Assembly: GCF_902498195.1 (NCBI RefSeq)
Contig: NZ_CABVIY010000003.1
Span: forward strand, 496,001 to 560,000
DNA: 64,000 bases
Direction of reading: 5' to 3'
Origin: Pseudomonas fluorescens
Lineage (GTDB): Bacteria; Pseudomonadota; Gammaproteobacteria; Pseudomonadales; Pseudomonadaceae
The translations under genes and the position numbers were made by a program. Of the stretch, positions 8,098-17,583 are shown in pieces. Each line of letters begins with the position of its first letter. Within the stretch, counting starts at the first letter, position 1. Below the pieces are notes generated by a model. That model searched no databases, was not told the origin of the DNA, and saw nothing but the letters and a program-made list of their open reading frames with translations.

Positions 8098-8286
8098 TCA
8101 GGTCTTGTCCTTGCCGCGTCGCTTGGGCTCCGGGTGCTCCAGCTCCAGCACCGATGCCACTTCAATCGCCATGGCTTCAGTCGGAAAAGGTCCGACGATA
8201 TTCTCGCCAGCCGCGTTGCCTATCCACCATTGGCCGTCTTTCGCCTTGTTGATCAGGTACCCGTTGACGCTTTTTGCTGCCGACAT
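8098..8286 (-). CDS. 62-residue hypothetical protein
   Basis: The product begins MSAAKSVNGYLINKAKDGQW and ends with a basic tail (EPKRRGKDKT). It has a WWIGNAAGENIVGPFPTEAMA segment, likely a small beta hairpin plus helix. It is soluble and of unknown function. It is followed directly by a good terminator, which supports it as a separate transcript. Confidence 0.65.
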   Translation of the reverse strand: MSAAKSVNGYLINKAKDGQWWIGNAAGENIVGPFPTEAMAIEVASVLELEHPEPKRRGKDKT

Positions 8287-8448
8287 CTATCTGCCTCGTT
8301 GGCTGGTTCAAGTGCGCCATGATAGCGCCAAATGCACGCAACGGGTGTCCATGGGTGTAGGGTGGTGCGATTGTCGATCGGTTGACAATGCGTGCAAAGC
8401 TGCCGGTCTCTGCTATGACTAACAGGCTGCTGAAGGATGAACACACCG

Positions 8449-8468
8449 CTTGCGGAACTATCCGCAAG
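8449..8468. repeat. perfect inverted repeat upstream of galU
   Basis: CTTGCGGA and TCCGCAAG pair perfectly around a 4-base loop (ACTA), 110 bp upstream of galU. No T run follows, so it is not a clear terminator. It may be an operator or a leader hairpin. Confidence 0.4.
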
Positions 8469-8577
8469 AATATTTCTCTATGATGGCATCGGTTAGCCAG
8501 CGCGGGGCATTGTAAGGTGCACGCCGCCTGATTAGACTGCGCCGAAACTCGTACACACAGCCCTTTCAAGGACTTAT

Positions 8578-9417
8578 ATGATCAAGAAATGCTTGTTCCC
8601 AGCAGCCGGTTACGGTACTCGCTTCCTGCCAGCGACTAAAGCCATGCCCAAAGAAATGCTGCCGGTGGTAAACAAGCCACTGATCCAGTACGGCGTCGAA
8701 GAAGCACTGGATGCCGGTTTGACCGAAATCTCCATCGTCACCGGTCGCGGCAAGCGCGCCCTGGAAGACCACTTCGACATCAGCTACGAGCTGGAAAACC
8801 AGATCAAGGGTACTGACAAGGAGAAATACCTGGTCGGTATTCGCAAACTGCTGGACGAGTGCTCGTTCTCCTACACCCGCCAGACCGAAATGAAAGGCCT
8901 GGGCCACGCGATCCTGACCGGCCGTCCTCTGATCGGCGACGAACCCTTCGCCGTGGTACTCGCGGACGACCTGTGCGTCAACCTCGAAGGCGACGGCGTT
9001 CTGACCCAGATGGTCAAGCTGTACAAGCAGTTCCGCTGCTCGATCGTGGCCATCCAGGAAGTCGACCCGCAGGAAACCAACAAGTATGGCGTGATCGCTG
9101 GCGAGATGATCCGCGACGACATCTACCGCGTGCACAGCATGGTTGAAAAACCAAAACCGGAAGATGCTCCGTCGAACCTGGCCATCATCGGTCGCTACAT
9201 CCTGACCCCGGACATCTTCGACCTGATCGAACAAACCGAGCCAGGCAAGGGCGGTGAAATCCAGATCACCGACGCCCTGATGAAGCAGGCCCAGAACGGC
9301 TGTGTGATGGCGTACAAGTTCAAGGGCAAGCGTTTCGACTGCGGTGGTGCCGAGGGTTATATCGACGCGACCAACTTCTGCTTTGAGAACTTCTATAAGA
9401 CGGGCAAGGCGTACTGA
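8578..9417 (+). CDS. galU: UTP--glucose-1-phosphate uridylyltransferase
   Basis: 279 residues, the normal GalU length. It makes UDP-glucose from UTP and glucose-1-phosphate for LPS and exopolysaccharide synthesis. The nucleotide-binding start is clear (LFPAAGYGTRFLPATKAMPK), followed by the family motifs MLPVVNKPLIQYGVEEA, VLADDLC and the catalytic region KRFDCGGAEGYI. The start follows CAAGGACTTAT. The gene stands alone and ends at a strong terminator. Confidence 0.97.
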   Translation: MIKKCLFPAAGYGTRFLPATKAMPKEMLPVVNKPLIQYGVEEALDAGLTEISIVTGRGKRALEDHFDISYELENQIKGTDKEKYLVGIRKLLDECSFSYTRQTEMKGLGHAILTGRPLIGDEPFAVVLADDLCVNLEGDGVLTQMVKLYKQFRCSIVAIQEVDPQETNKYGVIAGEMIRDDIYRVHSMVEKPKPEDAPSNLAIIGRYILTPDIFDLIEQTEPGKGGEIQITDALMKQAQNGCVMAYKFKGKRFDCGGAEGYIDATNFCFENFYKTGKAY

Positions 9418-9481
9418 TAGGCGCTGAGCTGGAAGTGTCGAGGGCCGGCTGACTCCGAAAAGAACAGCGGTTGTCTCAATG

Positions 9482-9512
9482 AAACGCCCCGACCTCTCGG
9501 GGCGTTTTTTTT
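9482..9512 (+). terminator. rho-independent terminator of galU
   Basis: ACGCCCCGA and TCGGGGCGT form a GC-rich stem followed by a run of eight T residues, 65 bp after the galU stop. Confidence 0.92.
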
Positions 9513-9714
9513 GCCTGGAATTTATGATCGGAAGGCCGAGGCGCCGGTACCTGGTTTTAATAGGGTGAGACCTGCACCCGGCCTCGTGCTGGCGCATACG
9601 GCGAGATCCGCGATACGGCCTATCGAAATCTGGGGTGTCTCAGGGCGGGGTGTTCAAAGTGCTTGCCCGGCAACCTCCCACGGGTATGCTGTCCACCTGC
9701 CGAGGAGATAGACA

Positions 9715-11073
9715 ATGGCCTACGATTTTGACCTTTATGTGATTGGCGCCGGTTCCGGCGGTGTGCGGGCGGCGCGGTTTGCGGCTGGTTTCGGTGCGAA
9801 AGTGGCCGTGGCCGAGAGTCGCTATCTGGGCGGCACCTGTGTCAACGTCGGCTGTGTGCCGAAGAAGCTGCTGGTCTACGGCGCGCACTTCGCCGAGGAC
9901 TTCGAGCAGGCATCGGGTTTCGGCTGGAGCCTGGATGAGGTGCAGTTCGACTGGGCGACGCTGATCGCCAACAAGGACCGCGAGATCAATCGCCTCAACG
10001 GCATTTATCGCAACCTGCTGGTCAACAGTGGTGTGACGTTGCATGAAGGTCACGCCAAGCTCGTCGATCCTCATACGGTGGAGATCAATGGCGAGCGCCA
10101 TACCGCCAAAAACATCCTGATCGCCACGGGTGGCTGGCCACAGATCCCGGACATTCCGGGGCACGAACACGCGATCAGTTCCAATCAGGCGTTCTTCCTC
10201 AAAGAGCTGCCCAAGCGTGTGCTGGTGGTAGGCGGCGGTTACATCGCCGTCGAATTTGCCGGGATTTTCCACGGCCTGGGCGCCAACACCACTTTGCTGT
10301 ATCGCGGAGAGTTGTTCCTGCGCGGCTTCGACGGAGCCGTGCGCAAGCATTTGCAGGAGGAGCTGACCAAGCGTGGCATGGACCTGCAATTCAACGCCGA
10401 CATCGAGCGTATCGACAAGCAGGCCGATGGCAGCCTTGAGGTCACGCTCAAGGATGGTCGTCAGCTGGAGGCCGATTGCGTGTTCTACGCCACGGGCCGG
10501 CGTCCGATGCTGGACAATCTCGGGTTGGAAAACACTGGGGTGAAGCTCGACAAGAAGGGTTTCGTCGAGGTCGATGATCAGTATCAAACCGCCGAGCCGT
10601 CGATCCTGGCCCTTGGCGATGTGATTGGGCGCGTCCAGCTGACGCCAGTAGCGCTGGCCGAAGGCATGGCGGTGGCGCGGCGTCTGTTCAAGCCTGAGCA
10701 GTATCGCCCGGTGGACTACAAAATGATCCCGACGGCGGTGTTCAGCCTGCCGACCATCGGCACGGTCGGTCTCACCGAAGAAGAAGCGCGCGACGCCGGG
10801 CATGAGGTGGTGATCTTCGAAAGCCGTTTCCGGCCGATGAAGCTGACCCTCACCGAGTGCCAGGAGCGCACGCTGATGAAGCTGGTGGTGGACGCCAAGA
10901 CCGACAAGGTCCTGGGTTGCCACATGGTCGGGCCGGAAGCCGGTGAAATCGTCCAGGGCCTGGCCATCGCCTTGAAGGCGGGGGCCACCAAGCGCCACTT
11001 CGACGAAACCATCGGCGTACACCCGACGGCCGCCGAAGAGTTCGTCACCATGCGGACCCCGGTCGCCGGTTAA
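9715..11073 (+). CDS. gor: glutathione-disulfide reductase
   Basis: 452 residues of the pyridine nucleotide-disulfide oxidoreductase family. The FAD loop is [12 protein letters not shown], the redox pair is Cys42/Cys47 in [13 protein letters not shown], the NADPH-binding loop is [13 protein letters not shown], and the C-terminal dimer domain ends with the catalytic HPTAAEE. It reduces oxidised glutathione with NADPH in the cytoplasm. The start at 9715 follows GAGGAGATAGACA. Its stop overlaps the convergent KfrA-like gene by 4 bp. Confidence 0.95.
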   Translation: MAYDFDLYVIGAGSGGVRAARFAAGFGAKVAVAESRYLGGTCVNVGCVPKKLLVYGAHFAEDFEQASGFGWSLDEVQFDWATLIANKDREINRLNGIYRNLLVNSGVTLHEGHAKLVDPHTVEINGERHTAKNILIATGGWPQIPDIPGHEHAISSNQAFFLKELPKRVLVVGGGYIAVEFAGIFHGLGANTTLLYRGELFLRGFDGAVRKHLQEELTKRGMDLQFNADIERIDKQADGSLEVTLKDGRQLEADCVFYATGRRPMLDNLGLENTGVKLDKKGFVEVDDQYQTAEPSILALGDVIGRVQLTPVALAEGMAVARRLFKPEQYRPVDYKMIPTAVFSLPTIGTVGLTEEEARDAGHEVVIFESRFRPMKLTLTECQERTLMKLVVDAKTDKVLGCHMVGPEAGEIVQGLAIALKAGATKRHFDETIGVHPTAAEEFVTMRTPVAG

Positions 11074-12086
11074 GCGTTCTTCGTGGCGTCTGGCGCTGTC
11101 GCAAGGGCAGCCGCCAGGCGCACGCTCTCTTCTTCAAGGTCCGTCCGGGTCTTGGCCAGCATGATTTCCAGCGACTTGTTGATCTGCGACTGTTCGTCGA
11201 CATTCTGTTTGAGCGACTGGCTTTCCAGCAGGGCGACGCGCAAGCGTTCCTGGAGGAGGGTGCGTTCGCTATCGACGCGGGTGGCTTGCTCCAGCAGTTG
11301 ATCCTGACGGCTGTTGCTCTGCTTGAGTTGTTCGTGCAGTGAACTCAGCTCGCGCAGCGTGCCGCGGTTTTCGGTCAGCAAGCGCTCGTTGTCGCGGTGC
11401 AGCTGGGTGATTTCATCCTGGCGCACCAATGCGCTTTGCTGCGCCTGACGCAGTTCCATCTGCAGCTGTTGCACCTGGCCTTCATGGCGACTTTGCTCCT
11501 GCTCGCGCTGCTCCTTGACGGCGTTGCGGTAGTGTTCGAGCGCGTCGCGAGCATGCAGGTGCTTCTCTTCCAGCGAACGGATCTGTTCATCCTTGTCCTG
11601 CAAGCGCAACTCGAAATCGGCCAGCGCCTGGTTCAGTCCGGCGTTGCGGGTCTGTTCGGCCTGCAACAGGGTGCGGGTTTCTTGCAGCGCCTCCGAGTCC
11701 TGGGTCAGGGCCAGGCTCTGAATCTCATATTGCTGGTTCAGCTCGACGTTGGCTTCTTGCGCTTGTTCCAGCTCGGTTTCCAGCGCTTTGCGTTGCGACT
11801 CGAACTGTTCGCGGGCTTGGTCAATCGGTGCTTGCGCCTGTTCCTTGAGGCGTTGCGCCAGTCGCGAAACCAGGGCCAGCAACTCGTCGTCGATGGGCTC
11901 GGACGGTTCGGTTTCGGTGGGTTGAGCGTCGCTACCCAATTCCTTCAGATAACGATGAATCGTGGTTTTCGAGCCGGTATTGCCCATTTCGATCCGTATG
12001 GCATCAATGCTGGGGTTTTCTCCGCGGGCGAGGATCGCCAACCGCGCCGCTTGCACTACTGCCTTATTTACACCGCCACGGGCCAT
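11070..12086 (-). CDS. KfrA-like coiled-coil DNA-binding protein
   Basis: 338 residues. Residues 1-60 ([20 protein letters not shown] ... [20 protein letters not shown]) match the N-terminal helix-turn-helix of plasmid KfrA proteins. From about 75 to 330 the protein is almost continuous heptad-like sequence rich in Gln, Glu, Leu and Arg, indicating a long coiled coil. KfrA of RK2 is an autorepressor that forms a nucleoid-like filament and aids plasmid partition. This chromosomal homologue may act as a DNA organiser or local repressor, which is inference. The upstream region holds palindromes that could be its operator, and a tyrosine recombinase gene diverges from it. Confidence 0.85.
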   Translation of the reverse strand: MARGGVNKAVVQAARLAILARGENPSIDAIRIEMGNTGSKTTIHRYLKELGSDAQPTETEPSEPIDDELLALVSRLAQRLKEQAQAPIDQAREQFESQRKALETELEQAQEANVELNQQYEIQSLALTQDSEALQETRTLLQAEQTRNAGLNQALADFELRLQDKDEQIRSLEEKHLHARDALEHYRNAVKEQREQEQSRHEGQVQQLQMELRQAQQSALVRQDEITQLHRDNERLLTENRGTLRELSSLHEQLKQSNSRQDQLLEQATRVDSERTLLQERLRVALLESQSLKQNVDEQSQINKSLEIMLAKTRTDLEEESVRLAAALATAPDATKNA

Positions 12087-12107
12087 GACTACTCCTGCAT
12101 TTTCGTG

Positions 12108-12142
12108 ATGTGGTACGTACTACGTAAAAACACATTGTACCA
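12108..12142. promoter_or_regulatory. dyad-rich operator candidate in front of the KfrA-like gene
   Basis: TGGTAC (12111-12116) and GTACCA (12137-12142) form an inverted repeat, and GTACGTAC (12113-12120) is a perfect palindrome followed by TACGTA. The cluster is 22-56 bp upstream of the KfrA-like start codon, where an autorepressor would bind. Confidence 0.45.
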
Positions 12143-12257
12143 TCGAAATAAAATTGTTACATGCAGCTTGTTTATGACACGGGATATACTGGTATTACCC
12201 CGTGTCAGAGCCATTCCAATGCCTTCCTCGCCCATCTGCCGTACACAACCCTCCTGT

Positions 12258-12358
12258 TGTAGGAGCGAGCACGCTCGCGAAAAATCTGAGAGCGCCGCGG
12301 GGTATCTGTCAGCCAGCGTTATCGTTCACACCCATCGCGAGCATGCTCGCTCCTACAG
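12258..12358. repeat. REP pair between divergent KfrA-like and integrase genes
   Basis: TGTAGGAGCGAGCACGCTCG at 12258 and its inverted partner ending at 12358 form a BIME-like pair. It ends only 12 bp before the integrase start codon, so it is part of that gene's leader. Confidence 0.85.
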
Positions 12359-12369
12359 GGGAGATTGTG

Positions 12370-13308
12370 ATGAGTGAGCTGGACCGTTACCTGCAAGCCG
12401 CCACGCGCGACAACACCCGTCGCAGCTATCGAGCGGCCATTGAGCATTTCGAAGTGTCCTGGGGCGGCTTCCTGCCGGCCACGGGTGACAGCGTGGCGCG
12501 CTATCTGGTTGCCCATGCGGGTGTGCTGTCGATCAATACCTTGAAGCTGCGGTTGTCGGCGCTGGCGCAGTGGCACAACAGTCAGGGCTTCGCCGACCCG
12601 ACCAAGGCGCCGGTGGTGCGCAAGGTGTTCAAGGGCATTCGCGCGCTGCATCCGGTCCGGGAAAAACAGGCCGAACCGTTGCAGCTTCAGCACCTGGAAC
12701 AAGTGACTGACTGGCTGGAACAAGAAGCACAGACCGCCCTGGCTCAAGGTGATCGTCAAGGATTGCTGCGTGCGAGGCGCGACATGGCGCTGATCCTGCT
12801 GGGTTTCTGGCGTGGTTTTCGCAGTGACGAACTGTGTCGCTTACAGGTCGAGCATGTGCAAGCCACGGCCGGCTCCGGTATCACCCTGTATCTGCCGCGC
12901 AGCAAGAGTGACCGTGAAAACCTTGGCAAGACTTATCAGACCCCGGCGCTACAGCGGTTATGCCCGGTGCAGGCCTATATCGCCTGGCTCGGCGAAGCCG
13001 CTCTGGTGCGAGGGCCGGTTTTTCGCGGCATTGATCGCTGGGGCAACCTGGGCGAAGAAGGCCTGCACGCCAACAGCGTGATTCCCTTGTTGCGCCAGGC
13101 GCTGGAGCGGGCAGGGATCGCGGCCGAGCTCTACACCAGTCACTCCCTGCGCCGCGGGTTTGCCACCTGGGCGCATCAGAGCGGTTGGGACCTGAAGTCA
13201 TTAATGAGCTATGTGGGCTGGAAAGACATGAAGTCGGCCATGCGCTACATCGAGGCCAGCCCGTTCCAGGGCATGGCTCGCCTGCCGGAAAAACCGCTGG
13301 CACCGTAA
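12370..13308 (+). CDS. tyrosine-type site-specific recombinase/integrase
   Basis: 312 residues from the ATG at 12370 (after GGGGAGATT); the frame is open further upstream, but that part is REP sequence. Residues 1-85 form a core-binding SAM-like domain (TRRSYRAAIEHFEV). The catalytic domain has Arg151 in FWRGFRSDELCRL, a Lys-containing beta hairpin (LPRSKSDRENLGK), His258-x-x-Arg261 (HSLRRGF), Trp284 (YVGWKD) in the His/Trp position, and the nucleophile candidate Tyr293 (AMRYIE). It is the size of phage or XerC-like recombinases, but no excisionase, att repeats or cargo genes are seen. It pairs with the KfrA-like gene. Confidence 0.85.
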   Translation: MSELDRYLQAATRDNTRRSYRAAIEHFEVSWGGFLPATGDSVARYLVAHAGVLSINTLKLRLSALAQWHNSQGFADPTKAPVVRKVFKGIRALHPVREKQAEPLQLQHLEQVTDWLEQEAQTALAQGDRQGLLRARRDMALILLGFWRGFRSDELCRLQVEHVQATAGSGITLYLPRSKSDRENLGKTYQTPALQRLCPVQAYIAWLGEAALVRGPVFRGIDRWGNLGEEGLHANSVIPLLRQALERAGIAAELYTSHSLRRGFATWAHQSGWDLKSLMSYVGWKDMKSAMRYIEASPFQGMARLPEKPLAP

Positions 13309-13321
13309 ATTCAATTTTCTT

Positions 13322-13344
13322 CTATTAATACCCATGGCTAATAG
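13322..13344. promoter_or_regulatory. inverted repeat upstream of ahpC
   Basis: CTATTA and TAATAG flank an 11-bp spacer, about 105 bp upstream of the ahpC start. The CTAT/ATAG half-sites recall OxyR sites, but the spacing does not match the usual 7-bp pattern, so regulator identity is a guess. Confidence 0.3.
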
Positions 13345-13446
13345 CGAAAGCCAATCAGCAGCATCAGGTTTGCCAATGAGCCATCCGTCCGTCGAGTGGG
13401 TAAAGTTCACTCCATCAACTTCACAACCCCTGACGGAGAGTCATCG

Positions 13447-14010
13447 ATGCCTATCATCAACAGCCAAGTAAAACCGTTCAAAGCTGACGCATTCAAAAAC
13501 GGCGACTTCGTAAAAGTCTCGGACGCTGACCTGAAAGGCAAGTGGTCGGTCGTATTCTTCTACCCAGCTGACTTCACGTTCGTTTGCCCAACCGAGCTGG
13601 AAGACCTGGCTGACAACTACGACGCCTTCCAGAAGCTGGGCGTCGAAATCTACAGCGTTTCCACCGACACTCATTTCGCTCACGCAGCCTGGCACAACAC
13701 TTCGCCAGCCATCGGCAAAATCCAGTACACCATGATTGGCGACCCGACCCACGCCATCTCCCGCAACTTCGACGTGCTGATCGAAGAAGCTGGCCTGGCT
13801 GACCGTGGCACCTTCGTGATCAACCCTGAAGGCCAAATCAAGATCGTCGAGCTGAACGACGGTGGTGTAGGTCGTGACGCTTCCGAGCTGCTGCGCAAAA
13901 TCAAGGCTGCTCAATACGTTGCTGCCCACCCAGGCCAGGTTTGCCCAGCCAAGTGGAAAGAAGGCGAGGCCACGCTGGCTCCGTCCCTGGACCTGGTCGG
14001 CAAGATCTAA
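13447..14010 (+). CDS. ahpC: alkyl hydroperoxide reductase subunit C (peroxiredoxin)
   Basis: 187 residues, a typical 2-Cys peroxiredoxin. The peroxidatic Cys47 is in DFTFVCPTE and the resolving Cys is in [10 protein letters not shown] near residue 166. AhpC reduces peroxides and is recycled by AhpF, encoded next. The ATG at 13447 follows GGAGAGTCATCG; an in-frame ATG at 13396 is not family-like. The sequence uses strongly biased codons, consistent with high expression. A terminator separates it from ahpF, which may lower ahpF expression. Confidence 0.97.
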   Translation: MPIINSQVKPFKADAFKNGDFVKVSDADLKGKWSVVFFYPADFTFVCPTELEDLADNYDAFQKLGVEIYSVSTDTHFAHAAWHNTSPAIGKIQYTMIGDPTHAISRNFDVLIEEAGLADRGTFVINPEGQIKIVELNDGGVGRDASELLRKIKAAQYVAAHPGQVCPAKWKEGEATLAPSLDLVGKI

Positions 14011-14073
14011 GTCTGTGACGCGTAACCCAGGGCGGAACTCCGCACCTACTCAGTAAGCTGCACCGCCCAACAG

Positions 14074-14107
14074 AAAAGCCCGGGCGAGATTCGCTCGGGC
14101 TTTTTTT
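14074..14107 (+). terminator. terminator between ahpC and ahpF
   Basis: AAGCCCGGGCGAG and CTCGGGCTT-type arms form a strong stem around ATTCG with seven T residues following, 65 bp after the ahpC stop. It probably ends most ahpC transcripts, with partial readthrough into ahpF. Confidence 0.9.
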
Positions 14108-14149
14108 CGCCTCAGGCTTTTGTTTCAAAAAATTAAGGAAATCGCCCGT

Positions 14150-15712
14150 ATGTTGGACACCAATCTTAAAGCCCAGTTGAAATCGTACCTGGAACGGGTC
14201 ACCCAGCCGATCGAGATCGTTGCCTCCCTCGACGACGGTGCGAAATCCCGTGAAATGCTTGAACTGCTGAAAGACGTAGCCAGTCTTTCCACCCAGATTA
14301 CTTTGCTCGACAACGGTGACGATGCACGCAAGCCATCGTTCTCGATCAATCGCCCCGGCGCGGATATCAGCCTGCGTTTCGCCGGCATCCCGATGGGCCA
14401 CGAATTCACCTCGTTGGTGCTGGCCTTGCTGCAAGTCGGCGGTCACCCCTCGAAGGCCAGTGTCGAAGTCATTGAACAAATCCGTTCGCTCAAGGGCGAG
14501 TTCAACTTCGAGACTTACTTCTCGCTGTCCTGCCAGAACTGTCCGGACGTGGTCCAGGCGCTGAACCTGATGGCCGTGCTGAACCCCAACATCCGCCACG
14601 TCGCCATCGATGGCGCGCTGTTCCAGGCGGAAGTCGATGAGCGCCAGATCATGGCGGTGCCGAGCATCTACTTGAACGGTGTGAACTTCGGTCAGGGCCG
14701 CATGGGCCTGGAAGAAATCATCGCCAAAATCGACACCAGCGGCATCGAGCGCCAGGCCGAGAAAATCAGCGCGAAAGAAGCCTTTGACGTGCTAGTGGTC
14801 GGCGGCGGCCCGGCCGGTGCGTCGGCGGCGATCTACGCGGCTCGTAAAGGCATCCGCACCGGTGTCGTGGCCGAGCGTTTTGGTGGCCAGGTGCTGGACA
14901 CCATGGCCATCGAGAACTTCATCTCGGTCCAGGAGACCGAAGGCCCGAAACTGGCCGTGGCCCTGGAAGAGCACGTCAAGCAGTACGACGTTGACATCAT
15001 GAACCTGCAACGTGCCGACAAGCTGGTGCCCGGCGCGAACGGCGAGCTGCATGAAATCCACTTCGCCAGCGGCGCGAAGCTCAAGGCAAAAACCGTGATC
15101 CTGGCAACTGGCGCGCGGTGGCGCGAAATGAACGTGCCGGGCGAGCAGCAATACCGCAACAAGGGCGTGGCGTACTGCCCGCACTGCGACGGGCCACTGT
15201 TCAAGGGCAAGCGCGTGGCGGTGATTGGCGGCGGCAATTCCGGCGTCGAAGCGGCCATCGACCTGGCCGGTATCGTGTCCCACGTGACGCTGCTGGAATT
15301 CGATGTGCAACTGCGCGCCGACGCGGTATTGCAGCGCAAGCTGCACAGCCTGCCGAATGTCACCGTGATCACCAGCGCGCAAACCACCGAGGTGACCGGC
15401 GATGGCCAGAAGGTCAACGGCCTGCGCTACAAGGACCGTCAGACCGACGAGTTACGCAGCGTGGAGCTTGAGGGAATCTTTGTGCAAATCGGTCTGTTGC
15501 CCAACACCGATTGGCTCAAAGGCACCATCGAGTTGTCGCCGCGTGGCGAGATCATTGTCGATGCCCGTGGTGAAACCTCGGCACCGGGTGTGTTCGCCGC
15601 CGGCGATGTGACCACCGTGCCCTACAAGCAGATAGTGATCGCGGTGGGCGAGGGCGCCAAGGCTTCCCTGAGTGCCTTCGATCACCTGATCCGCACTTCG
15701 GCTCCGGCATAA
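14150..15712 (+). CDS. ahpF: alkyl hydroperoxide reductase subunit F
   Basis: 520 residues, the full AhpF length. The N-terminal glutaredoxin-like tandem (about 1-195) has the redox motif SCQNCPD. The thioredoxin reductase-like body has the FAD loop [12 protein letters not shown] near residue 215, the NAD(P)H loop [12 protein letters not shown], and the redox centre YCPHCDGP near 345. It passes electrons from NADH to AhpC. The ATG at 14150 follows AAGGAAATCGCCC. It ends at a palindromic terminator. Confidence 0.97.
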   Translation: MLDTNLKAQLKSYLERVTQPIEIVASLDDGAKSREMLELLKDVASLSTQITLLDNGDDARKPSFSINRPGADISLRFAGIPMGHEFTSLVLALLQVGGHPSKASVEVIEQIRSLKGEFNFETYFSLSCQNCPDVVQALNLMAVLNPNIRHVAIDGALFQAEVDERQIMAVPSIYLNGVNFGQGRMGLEEIIAKIDTSGIERQAEKISAKEAFDVLVVGGGPAGASAAIYAARKGIRTGVVAERFGGQVLDTMAIENFISVQETEGPKLAVALEEHVKQYDVDIMNLQRADKLVPGANGELHEIHFASGAKLKAKTVILATGARWREMNVPGEQQYRNKGVAYCPHCDGPLFKGKRVAVIGGGNSGVEAAIDLAGIVSHVTLLEFDVQLRADAVLQRKLHSLPNVTVITSAQTTEVTGDGQKVNGLRYKDRQTDELRSVELEGIFVQIGLLPNTDWLKGTIELSPRGEIIVDARGETSAPGVFAAGDVTTVPYKQIVIAVGEGAKASLSAFDHLIRTSAPA

Positions 15713-15727
15713 TCGCTGACGCTGAAA

Positions 15728-15765
15728 ACACAAAACCCCATGAGCGATCATGGGGTTTTTTGTGT
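15728..15765 (+). terminator. terminator of ahpF
   Basis: ACACAAAACCCCATGA and TCATGGGGTTTTTTGTGT-type arms form a long palindrome with a T run, 15 bp after the ahpF stop. The A run on the other arm means it could also serve minus-strand transcripts. Confidence 0.88.
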
Positions 15766-15772
15766 CGGCTTT

Positions 15773-15854
15773 AAAAGATCGCAGCCTGCGGCAGCTCCTA
15801 CAGTTCCGAGCCGAGCTTTGCTTTTGTAGGAGCTGGCGAAGCCTGCGATCTTTT
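15773..15854. repeat. type 2 dispersed inverted repeat (GATCGCAGCCTGCGGCAGCTCC family)
   Basis: AAAAGATCGCAGCCTGCGGC at the left end and GAAGCCTGCGATCTTTT at the right end form a long imperfect hairpin. The same family recurs at 56694-56779 and 61409-61482. The right end supplies the stop codon region of gloA. Confidence 0.8.
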
Positions 15855-16374
15855 ACAGCGGCGCGGGCTGGATGATTTCCACCCAGTAAGCATCCGGATC
15901 CTTGATGAACGCCAGGCTCTTCATGCGGCCATCATTCAGGCGTTTCTGGAAGTCGCAGCCCAGTGCCTCGAAGCGCTCGCACGCGGCGACGATGTCCGGC
16001 ACCGAGATGCAAATGTGGCCAAAGCCGCGTGGGTCGGTGTTGCCGTTGTGGTAGGCGAAGTCCGGGTCGTTCTCGGTGCCGTGGTTGTGGGTCAGTTCGA
16101 GGATGCCAGGGATCGATTTCATCCACTCGGTGCGCGCGGCGGCGTCGGCCGGGACCTGGTCCTTATCGACCAGTGCGAGGAAGTACAGGCTGAATTCGGC
16201 TTCCGGGAAGTCGCGCTTTTCCACCAGCGTAAAACCGAGGATGCGCGTGTAGAAATCCAGGGACTTGGTGATGTCCTTCACACGCAACATGGTGTGGTTG
16301 AAGACAAACTTATGCGTCGCCGCGTCGGGTTGTGCGGTGACGCCGGGGAAGGTGTTCAGTTCGTGCAGGCTCAT
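15853..16374 (-). CDS. gloA: lactoylglutathione lyase (glyoxalase I)
   Basis: 173 residues of the vicinal oxygen chelate fold. The motif NHTMLRVKDITKSLDFYTRI carries the first metal His, LELTHNHGTE the first Glu, GFGHICISVPD the second His, and DPDAYWVEIIQP the catalytic Glu. It converts the methylglyoxal-glutathione adduct to S-lactoylglutathione. The length fits the longer type common in Pseudomonas and eukaryotes. It is monocistronic, and its 3' end touches a dispersed repeat. Confidence 0.95.
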   Translation of the reverse strand: MSLHELNTFPGVTAQPDAATHKFVFNHTMLRVKDITKSLDFYTRILGFTLVEKRDFPEAEFSLYFLALVDKDQVPADAAARTEWMKSIPGILELTHNHGTENDPDFAYHNGNTDPRGFGHICISVPDIVAACERFEALGCDFQKRLNDGRMKSLAFIKDPDAYWVEIIQPAPL

Positions 16375-16512
16375 GGGCCCTCCGGAAAATAAGTGGGGCT
16401 GACGATGACGGCCATGATACGCAAGGGCTCGGACATCACCAAACCCTAAGCGACCACTATTGCCTGAACGCTTGCCTGGGCTCAGACTTTACGGCTCCAA
16501 ACCTGAGTGTGC

Positions 16513-17043
16513 ATGGCAATGATTCGATTCGGTAAACCGGCGTTCATCCTGGTGGGCATGCTGTGTGCAGTTGCCATCGCTCACGCCGAGGCGCCGGTCA
16601 TGACCTGGCCCGCCGGCTGGCAGGTTGAAGAGGTTGCACAGGGCGATGGCGCTTCCGGGGTTTCCCGCCAGCGCGCGGTGAAAAACGATGAGGGCGGCAC
16701 GCCGGTGATGGTCATGGAATTGACCATGTCCCAGGTGCAAAGCGGTCATCAGGTGAATCTGGAAGGTGTACTGCTGGAGATGCGCAAGTCGGTGCAGAAA
16801 GACTTCTTTCAAGGTGGTTATCAAAGTGTTTGCAACCGGATTCATCCGACTACCTTGAGCCGTTTATCGGCGCTGGAAACCACCTGCACCATCACGCAAA
16901 ACGGTCGTCACGTGCTGTCTCAAACATTGGTTGCTGCCGTGGATGCCGATAAGGCCTACGTTCTTTCCTATGCGGGACAGGCCGAGGCTTATAAAGCCAG
17001 CCAGGATGAAATAGAAGCGGCTCGTAACGCGTTGAAACTTTAA
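16513..17043 (+). CDS. DUF4946 family secreted protein
   Basis: 176 residues from the ATG at 16513 (another ATG lies at 16519). A signal peptide ends in VAIAHAEA. The mature part has MTWPAGWQVEE, RQRAVKNDEGGTPVMVMELT, the helix VNLEGVLLEMRKSVQKDFF, and TTCTITQNGRHVLSQTLVAA. This is the pattern I remember for DUF4946 of Pseudomonas. Two cysteines (SVCNR and TTCTI) could pair. Periplasmic, with no known function. It ends convergent to the H-NS-type gene, separated by a terminator. Confidence 0.75.
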   Translation: MAMIRFGKPAFILVGMLCAVAIAHAEAPVMTWPAGWQVEEVAQGDGASGVSRQRAVKNDEGGTPVMVMELTMSQVQSGHQVNLEGVLLEMRKSVQKDFFQGGYQSVCNRIHPTTLSRLSALETTCTITQNGRHVLSQTLVAAVDADKAYVLSYAGQAEAYKASQDEIEAARNALKL

Positions 17044-17175
17044 ACAAGACTTTAGTAGCTGCAGGCTTTGCGGCGAGTGGCGAAATGTTTAGATACCCAA
17101 ATGGATTAAGTACAAAGTTAGTCGGCAAGTAGCGAGTTGCTCGCTGAATATCGTTGCATTTAGAGGGTATTCATG

Positions 17176-17204
17176 AAAAAGCCCTGCATTGGCAGGGCTT
17201 TTTT
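17176..17204. terminator. bidirectional terminator between convergent genes
   Basis: AAAAAGCCCTGC and GCAGGGCTTTTTT arms with a short loop lie between the plus-strand DUF4946 gene and the minus-strand H-NS-type gene. A and T runs on both sides make it work in both directions. Confidence 0.85.
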
Positions 17205-17217
17205 ATAACGCGAGTGC

Positions 17218-17583
17218 TTAGCCGCGCAGCCAGGAATCCACGGTGCCGGCACCGTACTGTTCCTTCCAGGCCTTCAGGCCGCGATGGTTGCCACCCTTGG
17301 TTTCAATCAGTTCACCCGTGTGCGGATTCTGATAAACCTTGACCACGCGAGCGCGGCGGGTTTTAGGTGCCGCGGCTTGTTGCAGGCCGGATTTTGCCGG
17401 ATTCGGGTCGAGGATGGCGATGATGTCACGCAGGCTCTTGCCGTAGGTTTTCATCAGCCCCTGGAGCTTTTCTTCGAATTCGATTTCTTTCTTGAGCCCG
17501 GCATCGTTCTTCAGCGACTCAAGCTGCTTGAGCTGTTCTTGAAGGGCCTTTTCAGCTGCACGAAATTCAGCGAGTCTGGACAA
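17218..17583 (-). CDS. MvaT/MvaV-type H-NS-like xenogeneic silencer, TTG start
   Basis: 121 residues starting with TTG at 17583, 8 bp after GGAG. This gives MSRLAEFRAAEKALQEQLKQ, the usual MvaT/MvaU/MvaV N-terminus, and no ATG fits. Residues 1-60 are a coiled-coil dimer/oligomer domain, with KKEIEFEEKL and YGKSLRDIIAILDP. The C-terminal DNA-binding part has the conserved NPHTGELIETKGGNHRGLKA, whose loop inserts in the AT-rich minor groove. The family silences horizontally acquired AT-rich DNA. By memory the sequence is nearer MvaV/MvaU than MvaT. The 230-bp upstream gap is AT-rich, consistent with autoregulation. Confidence 0.92.
   Translation of the reverse strand: MSRLAEFRAAEKALQEQLKQLESLKNDAGLKKEIEFEEKLQGLMKTYGKSLRDIIAILDPNPAKSGLQQAAAPKTRRARVVKVYQNPHTGELIETKGGNHRGLKAWKEQYGAGTVDSWLRG

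Noticed and set aside
8566..9597. 343-codon minus-strand frame over galU
   Set aside because: Antisense of a strongly codon-biased core gene.
12258..12369. Longer integrase N-terminus starting at 12202
   Set aside because: The extra residues are translated REP sequence; a good ribosome site precedes the ATG at 12370.
11397..12377. Plus-strand open frame opposite the KfrA-like gene
   Set aside because: Leucine- and phenylalanine-rich antisense of a coiled coil; no ribosome site or family.
12370..13308. Integron integrase or a large mobile island around the recombinase
   Set aside because: No attC-like repeats, gene cassettes or direct att repeats were seen, and the flanks are core genes.
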